Shown here piece after piece: positions 8,363 through 15,781 of a stretch of 45,956 nucleotides of DNA. Position 1 is the stretch's first letter, and each line of letters begins with the position of its first letter. Origin of the DNA: Bacillus marinisedimentorum. Its GTDB lineage: Bacteria; Bacillota; Bacilli; Bacillales; Bacillaceae_O. A program made the translations under genes and the position numbers. The stretch is taken from positions 1 to 45,956 of the forward strand of contig NZ_LWBL02000010.1 of NCBI RefSeq assembly GCF_001644195.2, given 5' to 3'. Under the pieces are notes generated by a model. It worked only from the letters and a program-made list of their open reading frames with translations, did not search any database and was not told where the DNA came from.

Positions 8363-9064
8363 CTATTGATATTCCTCCAGCCTGATCCCTTTCTTTTTTG
8401 AAATATATTTTGGAATCAATGAGACGATGAACAGGATGATTCCTGCCAGTGCAAACTCGATCAATAGTTTTACAGAGACCCCTTCTTCCACGATTTGTCC
8501 TGCCATATACGCATATATAAATGCGGCAGGGGCCATAGTGATAAGAGAAATAACCGAATAGGTCAGAAACGGAATCTTCGTAAAACCATATGCATAGTTC
8601 TGTACATTATACGGAAAAACAGGAACGAGGCGGGTGAGAATCAGGAAGCTGATCCCGTTCTTCTCCACTCCTTCATCTATCTTATTAAAAATCGGATTCC
8701 CTTCAAATTTTTTAACAATCAATTCCCTTGCGGAATACCTGGCAATGAGAAATGCCGCCATGGCGCCCAGTGTAGCACCAAGCAATGAAAGGGTACCTCC
8801 TTTGATTGCGCCAAAGGTGATACCGGCGATAATCGTGAGAAGGGAACCCGGCAGCATGAACACGGCCACAGCTACAAAAACAAGAACAAATACAATATAT
8901 CCGTAAAGGCCGAAGCCGTTAAACCAGTCCTGCATGGCCCGAACATCTTTCAATACACCCACAAGTCCGGTTTTCCAGGCGATTATAAAGGCTGCTGCGA
9001 TCAGAGTGACCGCAGCCAAAAGTTTTATTGATTCTTTTTTCTTTGCTTGCTTACGGGAAGCCAT
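8363..9064 (-). CDS. TVP38/TMEM64 (DedA-like) membrane protein
   Basis: A 233-residue membrane protein of the VTT-domain group. ATG 9064 is preferred (AGAGG 9 nt upstream); ATG 9073 adds 3 residues. The core LPGSLLTIIAGITFGAIKGG and the later RLVPVFPYNVQNYAYG (about residues 140-155) are typical. VTT proteins act in lipid handling or as envelope-stress related transporters; the substrate is not known. It follows a two-domain rhodanese by 24 bp on the same strand, so the two are probably co-transcribed, a pairing that hints at sulfur or redox work at the membrane. Confidence 0.87.
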   Translation of the reverse strand: MASRKQAKKKESIKLLAAVTLIAAAFIIAWKTGLVGVLKDVRAMQDWFNGFGLYGYIVFVLVFVAVAVFMLPGSLLTIIAGITFGAIKGGTLSLLGATLGAMAAFLIARYSARELIVKKFEGNPIFNKIDEGVEKNGISFLILTRLVPVFPYNVQNYAYGFTKIPFLTYSVISLITMAPAAFIYAYMAGQIVEEGVSVKLLIEFALAGIILFIVSLIPKYISKKKGIRLEEYQ

Positions 9065-9088
9065 GGTGATCATCCTCTGTCATTTTGT

Positions 9089-10081
9089 TTAAAACTTGCC
9101 GTTCTCAACTTTTGATTTGATGCCCTCATCACCCTGTTCATAAGAGTTATAGCTCCATTCGATCCATGAACCATCGTAGTTTTGCACACGCTCATATCCA
9201 AGCGCCTGTGTCAGCACCAGCCATGTATAGGCAGAGCGGACTCCCGATTGGCAATAGCTGATCACTTCCTTATTGGACTCAATGATTTCACCGTATAAGT
9301 CCTCAAGCTCTTCCTTCGACTTTAGCGTACCTTCTTCCGATGTGGCCTGTGAGTACTCAACCCATGTTGATCCCTTGATTTTTCCCGGACCATATGCACC
9401 TTTCTTCGTATCACTGCCGGATTCTTCACTTTCACTACGTGTATCCAGCAGATAAAATTCATCATTATTTTCTACAGCGGAAGCAACTTCATCAACATCC
9501 GCATTGAATGCCTCTTCATTGAAATCAGGAGCTTTGTATTCTGTTTTCGGGCGGTCACCCGGCTGGGCAGCTTCTGCCGTTTCATATCCTTCGCCAATCC
9601 ATACGTTAATGCCGCCGTCCAGGAAACGGACATCTTTATGGCCGAGCATCTTCAACTGCCAGAACAGGCGGGCTGAATCATGTTGGTCGTTGGCTGCATA
9701 AGTGACAATTGTCGTATTTTTAGTCACCCCGAAGCTGCTTAGCATGTCTTCCATTTTTTCCTTTGGACTTGCCATTCCGCCGTATTCATGGCCTTCCGAC
9801 CCCTGGTAGTCATCGCGCCATAAGACGAATGATCCTGGAATCGCTTTGTCTTTTGATTTCATCGCACCGATGACAACGACATCTTTACTTGCATCCTCTT
9901 GCAGTTTCTTCAGCTGTTCAGGCGTGATGAAAGATTCCGGATTCGAATATTCATTGATTTTCTCTTGCTGGGCACTGACGTTGACTTCCTGTGCCTTGAT
10001 CCCTGTGAAATAATCATAGGTGAAAAAACCAATTACAAATACAGCAAGGGCTATAAGACTGGCTGCCACTTGTTTGTTCAT
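9089..10081 (-). CDS. Membrane-anchored two-domain rhodanese (sulfurtransferase)
   Basis: A 330-residue protein exported by an N-terminal hydrophobic segment (residues 3-22). ATG 10081 is favoured since GGAGGTAAG lies just upstream; ATG 10102 adds 7 residues that include that site. Two rhodanese repeats follow: an N-terminal one without Cys (TYAANDQHDSAR) and a C-terminal one with the active-site loop CQSGVRS at C277. Rhodaneses move sulfane sulfur from thiosulfate or similar donors onto cyanide or thiols. The domain order (inactive, then active) is that of thiosulfate sulfurtransferases. Outward location is inferred from the signal anchor. Likely first gene of an operon with the TVP38 gene. 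Confidence 0.88.
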   Translation of the reverse strand: MNKQVAASLIALAVFVIGFFTYDYFTGIKAQEVNVSAQQEKINEYSNPESFITPEQLKKLQEDASKDVVVIGAMKSKDKAIPGSFVLWRDDYQGSEGHEYGGMASPKEKMEDMLSSFGVTKNTTIVTYAANDQHDSARLFWQLKMLGHKDVRFLDGGINVWIGEGYETAEAAQPGDRPKTEYKAPDFNEEAFNADVDEVASAVENNDEFYLLDTRSESEESGSDTKKGAYGPGKIKGSTWVEYSQATSEEGTLKSKEELEDLYGEIIESNKEVISYCQSGVRSAYTWLVLTQALGYERVQNYDGSWIEWSYNSYEQGDEGIKSKVENGKF

Positions 10082-10167
10082 CTTCTTACCTCCATTATTC
10101 ATATTTGTTTAGTCGGTTTTAAAGCGTGGTTGCTTATTTCGAGTATGAATCCGAGGTGTTGCTGAAT

Positions 10168-10241
10168 TGGAAAGTAAAGGTTGAGATTTGGACAGTAAAC
10201 TCGGAGAAATGGACAGTAATGGTTTGGGTGCTGGTCAAAGA
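10168..10241. repeat. 21-bp phased array, TGGACAGTAA family
   Basis: TGGAAAGTAA at 10168-10177, TGGACAGTAA at 10189-10198, TGGACAGTAA at 10210-10219 and a weak TGGTCAAAGA at 10232. The first three start exactly 21 bp apart with unrelated sequence between. The reverse complement occurs at 113-122. It lies in the 5' flank of the rhodanese gene and precedes the TTTCACGCC array. Confidence 0.65.
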
Positions 10242-10309
10242 AGCCTGGCTGCGATGAATTTTTAGTGATTTATTCTATAAATGGAGCATTGTTTCGGCAG
10301 CGGAACTTT

Positions 10310-10567
10310 CTTCAAGCCATATGCCCGCGTTTTCACGCCAAAAGGTCCTGGATTCGTGCCACATACAGCAACTTTCACGCCAGATGTATCATTTACCTAC
10401 TTGCTGCTGACGCTTTCATGCGGTATCTGTAAAAAATCACGCCAACACCTTGCCTTTTCACGCGAAACTCAGGTGAATTCACGCTAAACTCGATACTTTT
10501 CACGCCACAACCAAGGTTTCACGCCGTTCACCAAACATTTCACGCCATTCGGTGAACGTTTCGCGCC
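10310..10567. repeat. 21-bp phased array, TTTCACGCC family (12 copies)
   Basis: Exact TTTCACGCC starts at 10331, 10373, 10498, 10517 and 10538. Variants start at 10310 (CTTCAAGCC), 10352 (ATTCGTGCC), 10414 (TTTCATGCG), 10435 (AATCACGCC), 10456 (TTTCACGCG), 10477 (ATTCACGCT) and 10559 (TTTCGCGCC). Start-to-start steps are 21, 21, 21, 41, 21, 21, 21, 21, 19, 21 and 21 bp. The roughly 12-bp spacers are mostly unlike each other. Too short for CRISPR. It fills the gap between the rhodanese 5' end and the 3' end of the selenoprotein gene. A second array is at 45808-45956. Confidence 0.85.
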
Positions 10568-10620
10568 AAACCCGGCCGCTGACCCGCGCATCCAATCCAC
10601 CCCTCCTCGCCAAACTACCG

Positions 10621-11361
10621 TCAATCCCTCTTCCATCGATAAGGCAGCTTCTGGATTGTCTCCGTCTCTTCAATTTCACTAACAGCTTTCAACATATCAA
10701 TGACAATCTTCCGCTGCAGGTCATCCCGGCCGGCTGCGCCGAAACTTCGTCCAAGCGGGAATTTCAAGTGAAGTGCACGCGGCACTTTCACGCGTTCAGT
10801 CAGATCAGGCAAATGGCTGATCGACACGGTTGCAATTCCTTCCGCTTCTACTGCTCTTTGAATCAATCCCACGGATTGATGGCAAATATATCAGCCAGGC
10901 GATGCAAGCAGGACATCCACATCCGCTTTTTTCAGTTCTTCCAAAATGAGCGGTATGCTTTCCTGCTTCAATTTTTCCGTATCGGGAATGTAACCCATCA
11001 TACCGAAGTGGACATCTGAAACCGAGCCGATAACTCCTTCGTTTTCAAGTTCGCGGAGGCGCTCGATCGGGAAAACGCAATTGACATCTTTCTCTGCGTC
11101 TTCCGTATCATAATGGGTGTGAGTGATCATTAAATCTTCCACATCGACCTTGCCTGGAATCAAATGGACCGTATTGTCGCCGGCGTCGACATCAAACGGC
11201 GTCTGTGTCTTCAAATGGACACCCGCCGTTGTCAGAAATGCAACATTCCACTCGTTTTCCGGTTTGTTCAGTAACGTGAGATCAGTGTCAGCTTTGACTT
11301 TTTTAATTTCTTTTTTTGCCATCATTTTATAGATCTGATGGGACAAAGGATTCTTACTCAT
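10621..11361 (-). CDS. GrdB/PrdB-like selenoprotein B family protein (in-frame TGA read as selenocysteine)
   Basis: One 246-codon frame with a single internal TGA at 10891-10893 (codon 157). Residues on both sides fit the glycine/betaine/sarcosine/D-proline reductase selenoprotein B family: VLLASPG-U-YICHQSVG, a UxxC motif, then LIQRAVEAEGIATVSISHL. In this family the Sec/Cys lies exactly here. ATG 11361 is chosen because AAAGGGGAG precedes it; ATG 11379 would contain that site. A hairpin directly after the TGA fits a bacterial SECIS. The known family acts in reductive amino-acid or amine metabolism, but stand-alone aerobic homologues have no defined substrate. Simple gene callers would split it at 10872/10891. 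The alternative is a nonsense mutation in a Cys version. Confidence 0.8.
10862..10893 (-). promoter_or_regulatory. SECIS-like hairpin after the in-frame TGA
   Basis: On the minus strand, TGA (10893-10891) is followed by 10 nt, then ATCAATCC (10880-10873), loop GTG (10872-10870) and GGATTGAT (10869-10862): an 8-bp perfect stem. The apical loop starts 18 nt after the TGA and begins with G, which fits the general bacterial SECIS pattern (G early in a small loop, about 16-37 nt downstream). Confidence 0.6.
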
Positions 11362-11385
11362 CTCGTCTCCCCTTTCCATGATGAA

Positions 11386-11469
11386 GAAGGCGGCAATTTT
11401 GTCTACTTATTAATTTAATTAATTCCTATGAGTTTACTAAGTTTTAAAGCTAAAAAAATAGCCGCCTTC
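11386..11469 (-). promoter_or_regulatory. Long-range inverted repeat in the selenoprotein leader
   Basis: GAAGGCGGC at 11386-11394 is perfectly complementary to GCCGCCTTC at 11461-11469, with 66 AT-rich bases between. On the minus strand the inner arm ends about 10 nt before the ribosome binding site, and a T-rich stretch follows the outer arm. It could form a leader stem; no known riboswitch class is recognised. Confidence 0.35.
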
Positions 11470-11602
11470 AATTTGCTTGCTGTTTAATGAGTATTTTCAT
11501 TTTACCACGGAATTCTGAGAAATCAACCCTAGTTTTCTCATCGGAATTAAATACTTAACGTATGCTATGAATAAGGTGCACAATTTGTGCTCATTTCAAT
11601 TA

Positions 11603-11624
11603 TAAAAAGACTGCTTCAAAGCAG
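11603..11624 (-). terminator. Terminator of the sirtuin gene
   Basis: On the minus strand CTGCTT-TG-AAGCAG (11624-11611) is followed by TCTTTTTAT. It lies about 20 bases after the sirtuin stop codon. Confidence 0.65.
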
Positions 11625-11644
11625 AAACATGCTTTTGCTTGGAT

Positions 11645-12367
11645 CTAGCCGTCATTAAGAATGCGGTCAGCTTCCGCCAGCACATCCCCGATTTTCCGAT
11701 CCTTGATGATCACATCACTGATCGGATCGAGAGGTGTCGGTTCCATATTGACGATGGCCAGTTTGGCGCCATTGTTTTTTGCCATTTCCGGAAAGAAGTT
11801 TGCCGGGCTTACCTGCAGGGACGAGCCAAGAACGATAAACAGTTCCGCTTTCTCTGTCTCTCTTTCCGCCTGAACAATCGCTTCTTCTGGCAGCATCTCA
11901 CCAAACAGCACGACAGACGGCCTGATGAAGCCCCCGCAGCTGCAGGCCAAGTGGTCATCCTCCAGAAACGTGTAGCCTGGATATTCCTTGCCGCATGAAT
12001 GGCAATGGCACTTCCGCAAGCTTCCGTGAAGTTCGGCCGCATCGGTGATACCGCTGGCCGCATGAAAACCGTCCACATTCTGGGTGATTACAGACTGGAC
12101 CAGGCCGTCATCCGCCCACTTTTTTAAAATGTGATACCCTTCATGCGGCTTATACTTCTCCAACTGTTCCATTCGGCTGCGGTAGAAGGACACAAATGCT
12201 TCACGGTTATGTTCAATCGCCTCCGTTGTTGCCAATTCAAGCGGATTGACATCCTTCCACATGCCATTGGATGATGACCGAAAATCTGGCAGCCCCGACT
12301 CAGTGCTCATGCCGGCGCCTGTCAACACGACCGTGTAGTTGGATTCTTTAAGTAGAGATGCAAGCAT
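11645..12367 (-). CDS. NAD-dependent protein deacylase (sirtuin)
   Basis: A 240-residue sirtuin. ATG 12367 is preferred because GAGGAGGAAT precedes it. Key motifs: GAGMSTESGLPDFRS (NAD binding, residues 17-31), TQNVD (95-99), catalytic H114 in LHGS, zinc ligands C122/C125 and C142/C144, then GSSLQVSP and VNMEPT for NAD. It removes acetyl or other acyl groups from lysines using NAD, with release of nicotinamide and O-acyl-ADP-ribose; in Bacillus the homologue helps tune acetyl-CoA synthetase. Acts in the cytoplasm. All catalytic residues are intact. A hairpin repeat lies 32 bp upstream, in or near its leader. Confidence 0.92.
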   Translation of the reverse strand: MLASLLKESNYTVVLTGAGMSTESGLPDFRSSSNGMWKDVNPLELATTEAIEHNREAFVSFYRSRMEQLEKYKPHEGYHILKKWADDGLVQSVITQNVDGFHAASGITDAAELHGSLRKCHCHSCGKEYPGYTFLEDDHLACSCGGFIRPSVVLFGEMLPEEAIVQAERETEKAELFIVLGSSLQVSPANFFPEMAKNNGAKLAIVNMEPTPLDPISDVIIKDRKIGDVLAEADRILNDG

Positions 12368-12398
12368 GATTGATTCCTCCTCATTGCGGTTCATATCC

Positions 12399-12447
12399 GT
12401 GCCTGACCCCCGCTCTGTTAAAGTATTGCCGCACGGGGGTCAGGCAC
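12399..12447. repeat. Hairpin repeat, GTGCCTGACCCCCG family (best copy)
   Basis: GTGCCTGACCCCCG at 12399-12412 and its perfect reverse complement at 12434-12447 enclose a 21-nt loop containing TTAAAG. The 14-bp stem sits between the sirtuin start and the decayed DUF4440 gene. Related copies: 7828-7870, 25926-25961, 28081-28134, 31709-31735. Confidence 0.75.
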
Positions 12448-12456
12448 CGAAAATTG

Positions 12457-12811
12457 TCAGCCTTTTGCCACTGTTCACTGAAAAAACATTCGCCATCTTC
12501 CATCCTGATTTTTCCAGATAGAACTCCACAGCGTATTCCTCTTGCATGTTTCTTCCTTAACACGGTATGTAGTGACAATAACCCCTTCGGCGAGCGGATG
12601 AAATTCAAACTCTAAGAGGGTCATTTTCCATACGCCAAGGCCTTCTTCACCGATGCAATCAATTTTATACAATACATTCCCTGTGCTCCGAATTCAAAAA
12701 ACTCATCGGCAAGCAATTTGTTCACTCTTTTTGGTGACTGTCTTACTTAAGCTGTCAGCAGCCGTTCTCCAGCTTCTCAATTTTTTCTTTAAGGAAAGCC
12801 AGGTTATCCAT
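12457..12811 (-). pseudogene. Decayed DUF4440/NTF2-like protein gene
   Basis: Pieces of one SnoaL/NTF2-like DUF4440 protein can be read in two frames. Start ATG 12811 (GGAGAG upstream) gives MDNLAFLKEKIEKLEN. After a frameshift comes LLTA-stop-VRQSPKRVNKLLADEFFEFG, after another YKIDCIGEEGLGVWKMTLLE, and then RWRMFFQ-stop-TVAKG, where Gly of the usual FHQGT motif has become TGA (GGA to TGA). At least two stops and two shifts show real decay rather than one read error. The intact family has a small cone-shaped fold of mostly unknown function. The hairpin repeat at 12399-12447 sits at its 3' end. Confidence 0.75.
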
Positions 12812-12940
12812 TTCCCGTCTCTCCAATTCTGTTTTCTTCCATAATACTATGATGAATGGTTCACTATCAGCAAAGGTGGAGTGGAATAAAGGTTCTGATA
12901 TATTAAACCAGAAAGTTTTTCCACACAGGGAGGATATGCA

Positions 12941-13198
12941 ATGAAACTGATAAATTGGGAATACTCCAGGCGTTACAACATCAAAGCCGTCTTTGACCTA
13001 TTCCCCGGTTCACTCGTCATCTTCCGCCAAATACAGGATTACTATTTCGTATATATCGTCAACTGGTCGGAGCAGGACCCTGTGGTAGCAAAGAGTCACT
13101 TACTTGAAATGAAGCGCTTATTAAATGAAGAACTGGGTACGCTTGAGGAGTACAACAGAAGGAAAATCCACAAAGATGGATGCCAAATAAACAGCTGA
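12941..13198 (+). CDS. Small hypothetical protein (85 aa)
   Basis: An 85-residue soluble protein with a good start (GGGAGGAT 7 nt before ATG 12941). The first half is aromatic and beta-like (FDLFPGSLVIFRQIQDYYFV), the second half helical and charged (LLEMKRLLNEELGTLEEYNR). I do not recognise a family. It is a single gene: the upstream flank holds the DUF4440 remnant on the other strand and a weak hairpin follows. Coding status is supported by the ribosome binding site and normal composition. Confidence 0.7.
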   Translation: MKLINWEYSRRYNIKAVFDLFPGSLVIFRQIQDYYFVYIVNWSEQDPVVAKSHLLEMKRLLNEELGTLEEYNRRKIHKDGCQINS

Positions 13199-13202
13199 GG
13201 CC

Positions 13203-13222
13203 GCCCGCTGTTACCGGGCTTT
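13203..13222 (+). terminator. Weak hairpin after the 85-aa gene
   Basis: GCCCG at 13203-13207 pairs with CGGGC at 13215-13219, followed by TTTCC. It starts just after the stop codon. The stem is short, so the call is tentative. Confidence 0.35.
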
Positions 13223-13304
13223 CCTCCCATCACTGCGGTGGGATTAGAGATCCCTTGTTTCGTAAAATGAATTTCGGAAATCTTTCCTGTCTTTCAAAAA
13301 CAAT

Positions 13305-13643
13305 TCATTCAGTCAATAGTTTAATTTTTTCCGCCCACCGTTCTTCTATTTTCCCTGATGACCATACCTTCACTTCCACACCCTCTGCCAGGTCCTGCAG
13401 CCGGCTCCCGTTTCCGGTTATTTCTGTACGTTTTCCATAACGGATGGCAGGGAAACTGTATTCAGCCTCTGGATCGATCTCGAGCGGAACGAGAACAAAC
13501 TTCTCTCCATCCAAATCTGTTATTTTACCGTGATAGTCCGCTTTCAGAGAAAACCATGACAAAAAGCCGGCAGTCAAAATAAACGACATTATTAACAGTA
13601 CGTACATGAGTAGTTTGATCTCTATCTTTATATGGTTTGTCAT
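13305..13643 (-). CDS. Small membrane-anchored hypothetical protein (112 aa)
   Basis: A 112-residue protein: one N-terminal membrane segment (about 11-32, LLMYVLLIMSFILTAGFLSW) and an extracytoplasmic beta-rich domain (HGKITDLDGEKFVLVP, later GVEVKVWSSGKI). The layout recalls the OB-like YobA/DUF3221 type of Bacillus exported proteins, but I cannot confirm the family. ATG 13643 follows AAAGGTGATAAA, a good site. Divergent from the amino acid permease with a 111-bp gap; no operon partner. Confidence 0.7.
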   Translation of the reverse strand: MTNHIKIEIKLLMYVLLIMSFILTAGFLSWFSLKADYHGKITDLDGEKFVLVPLEIDPEAEYSFPAIRYGKRTEITGNGSRLQDLAEGVEVKVWSSGKIEERWAEKIKLLTE

Positions 13644-13754
13644 TTTATCACCTTTTTGTTAGAGAAAGTATATGAACCTCAGGCTTAATTCCAGATTACA
13701 TGTGGTGTAAAAGGGAATAGTACGATTAGAGAAAAATAGAAGGAGGCGTCAATC

Positions 13755-15050
13755 TTGCAGGAATACAGAAAAAACAGCTTAACACTTGTTGGCGCCGTTG
13801 GACTCGGGACCGGGGTTATGATCAGTGCCGGTATTTTCGCACTCCTTGGCCAGGTCGCAGAGCTTTCCGGCGTCTGGTTTCCGCTTATTTTCCTGATAGG
13901 GAGTATCGTGACGGCATTCAGTTCTTACTCATATATCAAGATGAGTCAGGAATACCCTTCTGCCGGCGGCATCGGCATGTTTCTCGTAAAAGCATACGGC
14001 AAAGGAGTCATCACTGCTTCTGCGGCACTCATGATGGCGATTTCTATGGTCATTAACCAGAGTCTTGTAGCCAGGACATTCGGGACCTATACGTTACAGC
14101 TGTTTGATGGACAGCAGGCGGACTGGCTTGTGCCGCTTCTCGGTGTCATTTTGATTACAATAGCCTTTCTCGTTAACATTTCAGGGAATGAATTTATTCA
14201 AACGTTCACGTCTATCGCTTCTTTAATTAAAATACTTGGTCTCTCGGCTATGGCGATTGCAGGTATCTGGGCGGCAGACTTTTCTTTCAATCTGGCTGAG
14301 CCGGGAGCAAATCCGCCAGAACCAGGTATGGCAAGGTACATCGGGGCCGTTGCCCTTACAATTCTCGCTTTTAAAGGCTTTACCACAATTACAAACAGCG
14401 GAGCGGAAATCACGAAGCCAAAGAAGAATGTCGGCCGTGCTATTGCTTTTTCCATATTGATCAGCCTGATTGTTTACTTATTGCTTGCATGGGCAGTCTC
14501 AAGCAACCTGTCGATAACGGAGACAATCGAGGCAAAAAACTATGCGCTGGCTGAAGCAGCACGTCCTGCATTTGGAAGCACAGGCCTCTGGATGACCGTC
14601 ATTCTGGCAATCATCGCGACGGTAACCGGCATTATTGCAAGTGTTTTTGCCGTATCACGCATGCTCGCCATGCTGACGGATATGAAACTGATCCCGCACA
14701 GCCACTTTGGCATGTCCGGGACAATCCAGCGGCATACCCTTGTGTATACAATCGTTCTGGCAATGGTTTTAACAATCTTTTTTGATCTGACACGCATCGC
14801 TTCAATGGGCGCCATCCTTTATCTGGTGATGGACATGATTATCCACTGGGGTGTGTTCAGAAACTTGCGTGATAAAGTTAACGCAAACCCTGTAATTGTG
14901 TTATCCGCACTGGCTCTGGATGGCATTGTTCTGGCTGCTTTCCTGTGGATCAAACTGCAGACAGATATTCTTATCGTGATAGTGTCAGTGGTTTTCATTG
15001 GACTGGTTTTCATCGCAGAATACGTTTTCTTAAAACATCAGACTCAATGA
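13755..15050 (+). CDS. APC-family amino acid permease
   Basis: A 431-residue transporter with about 12 membrane segments. TTG 13755 is the start, with GAAGGAGGCG 6 nt upstream. The N-terminal GLGTGVMISAGIFALLGQVA is the unwound first helix that binds the amino group in APC transporters, and TLVGAVGLGTG precedes it. It imports or exchanges amino acids across the membrane, driven by protons or by exchange; the substrate cannot be set from sequence. Monocistronic, closed by a strong terminator. Confidence 0.88.
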   Translation: MQEYRKNSLTLVGAVGLGTGVMISAGIFALLGQVAELSGVWFPLIFLIGSIVTAFSSYSYIKMSQEYPSAGGIGMFLVKAYGKGVITASAALMMAISMVINQSLVARTFGTYTLQLFDGQQADWLVPLLGVILITIAFLVNISGNEFIQTFTSIASLIKILGLSAMAIAGIWAADFSFNLAEPGANPPEPGMARYIGAVALTILAFKGFTTITNSGAEITKPKKNVGRAIAFSILISLIVYLLLAWAVSSNLSITETIEAKNYALAEAARPAFGSTGLWMTVILAIIATVTGIIASVFAVSRMLAMLTDMKLIPHSHFGMSGTIQRHTLVYTIVLAMVLTIFFDLTRIASMGAILYLVMDMIIHWGVFRNLRDKVNANPVIVLSALALDGIVLAAFLWIKLQTDILIVIVSVVFIGLVFIAEYVFLKHQTQ

Positions 15051-15055
15051 GTGTT

Positions 15056-15080
15056 CCCCTTCACTTGAAGGGGTCTTTTT
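15056..15080 (+). terminator. Terminator of the APC permease gene
   Basis: CCCCTTCA at 15056-15063 pairs with TGAAGGGG at 15066-15073, followed by TCTTTTT. Strong Rho-independent form. The next 390 bp to the small gene at 15474 show only one weak ORF. Confidence 0.9.
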
Positions 15081-15227
15081 ACTGTTATCACCTCTACCTG
15101 GCCGTTTTCGGCTTATCCCCGTTTGGACCGCAGAAACAAAGTGCGGCGTGGAATCAACAAGCGTGATAACACAGCCAGACTAAAAAAGAATAAGAATCCA
15201 ACATCGAATCTATATAGTAAGTAAGCA

Positions 15228-15359
15228 ATGCTGAGATGGATTGGATATGCGATTGGAGGAATCGTTCATGAAGATGGACTTACACAGAAAAAACTTCAGG
15301 CCAACTGCAGAAATCAAATAAGCAGTCTGCATGAAAAGGATACGTATAAAGAGGCGTAA
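15228..15359 (+). CDS. Possible 43-aa small protein (weak)
   Basis: An ATG-to-TAA frame of 43 codons (MLRWIGYAIGGIVHEDGLTQ...) sits in the 390-bp gap after the permease. The first half is mildly hydrophobic and the second half charged. There is no good ribosome binding site before ATG 15228. An inner ATG (15269) does follow GGAGGAATCG but in another frame and gives only 17 codons. Recorded because it is the only plausible reading of this gap; it may be chance. Confidence 0.2.
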   Translation: MLRWIGYAIGGIVHEDGLTQKKLQANCRNQISSLHEKDTYKEA

Positions 15360-15473
15360 CCGTTTTGATTTTACTCCTCCTCATTGTATTCGATTCTATC
15401 GTTTTAAGAGACAGCCTGTTCCCACTGCGCCACGAGCATATATTCAAAATTGAAGGATAGATTGAGCTGTTAT

Positions 15474-15647
15474 TCACTGCCCGCCGCCCGTATACCGGTT
15501 ATCCCCCATCATATAATTGGCATCTTCACCAGGCTTTTGATTGGGATTAATCGGTTGTTGTCCAGTGTTTTTGTTTCTCTTCCTTTTCCGATCTAAAAGG
15601 AAAGCAAATCCCAAAATACCGCCAATCATGATCCAAAGCCAGCCCAT
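15474..15647 (-). CDS. Small single-pass membrane protein (57 aa)
   Basis: A 57-residue protein starting at ATG 15647 with AGGAAGTGG upstream. It has one N-terminal membrane segment (MGWLWIMIGGILGFAFLL) followed by DRKRKRNKN and a polar Pro/Asn/Gly-rich tail ending in NRYTGGGQ. The inside-positive charge pattern puts the tail in the cytoplasm. I do not recognise the family. Start site and composition support a real gene. Confidence 0.7.
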   Translation of the reverse strand: MGWLWIMIGGILGFAFLLDRKRKRNKNTGQQPINPNQKPGEDANYMMGDNRYTGGGQ

Positions 15648-15781
15648 TCAACCACTTCCTTTTCAATCATTTTTATCGGCATAGATTTCAAATAACTTCC
15701 TCGGCAAACAAAATCCCCTCCGGAAATCAAACCGTTCCGTACGCAAATCACCATATGATGATCGGCTCCATTGCATGCTTA

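Noticed and set aside
10310-10567. CRISPR array
   Set aside because: The repeat is 9 bp and spacers about 12 bp; CRISPR repeats are 23 bp or longer with spacers near 30 bp, and there are no cas genes.
10552-11019. A 155-aa plus-strand frame opposite the selenoprotein gene
   Set aside because: It is the antisense shadow of a clearly coding frame and has no ribosome binding site.
12457-12811. A second selenoprotein or read-through gene (TGA in FFQ-stop-TVAKG)
   Set aside because: The same gene also has TAA and frameshifts, so the TGA is just one of several lesions.
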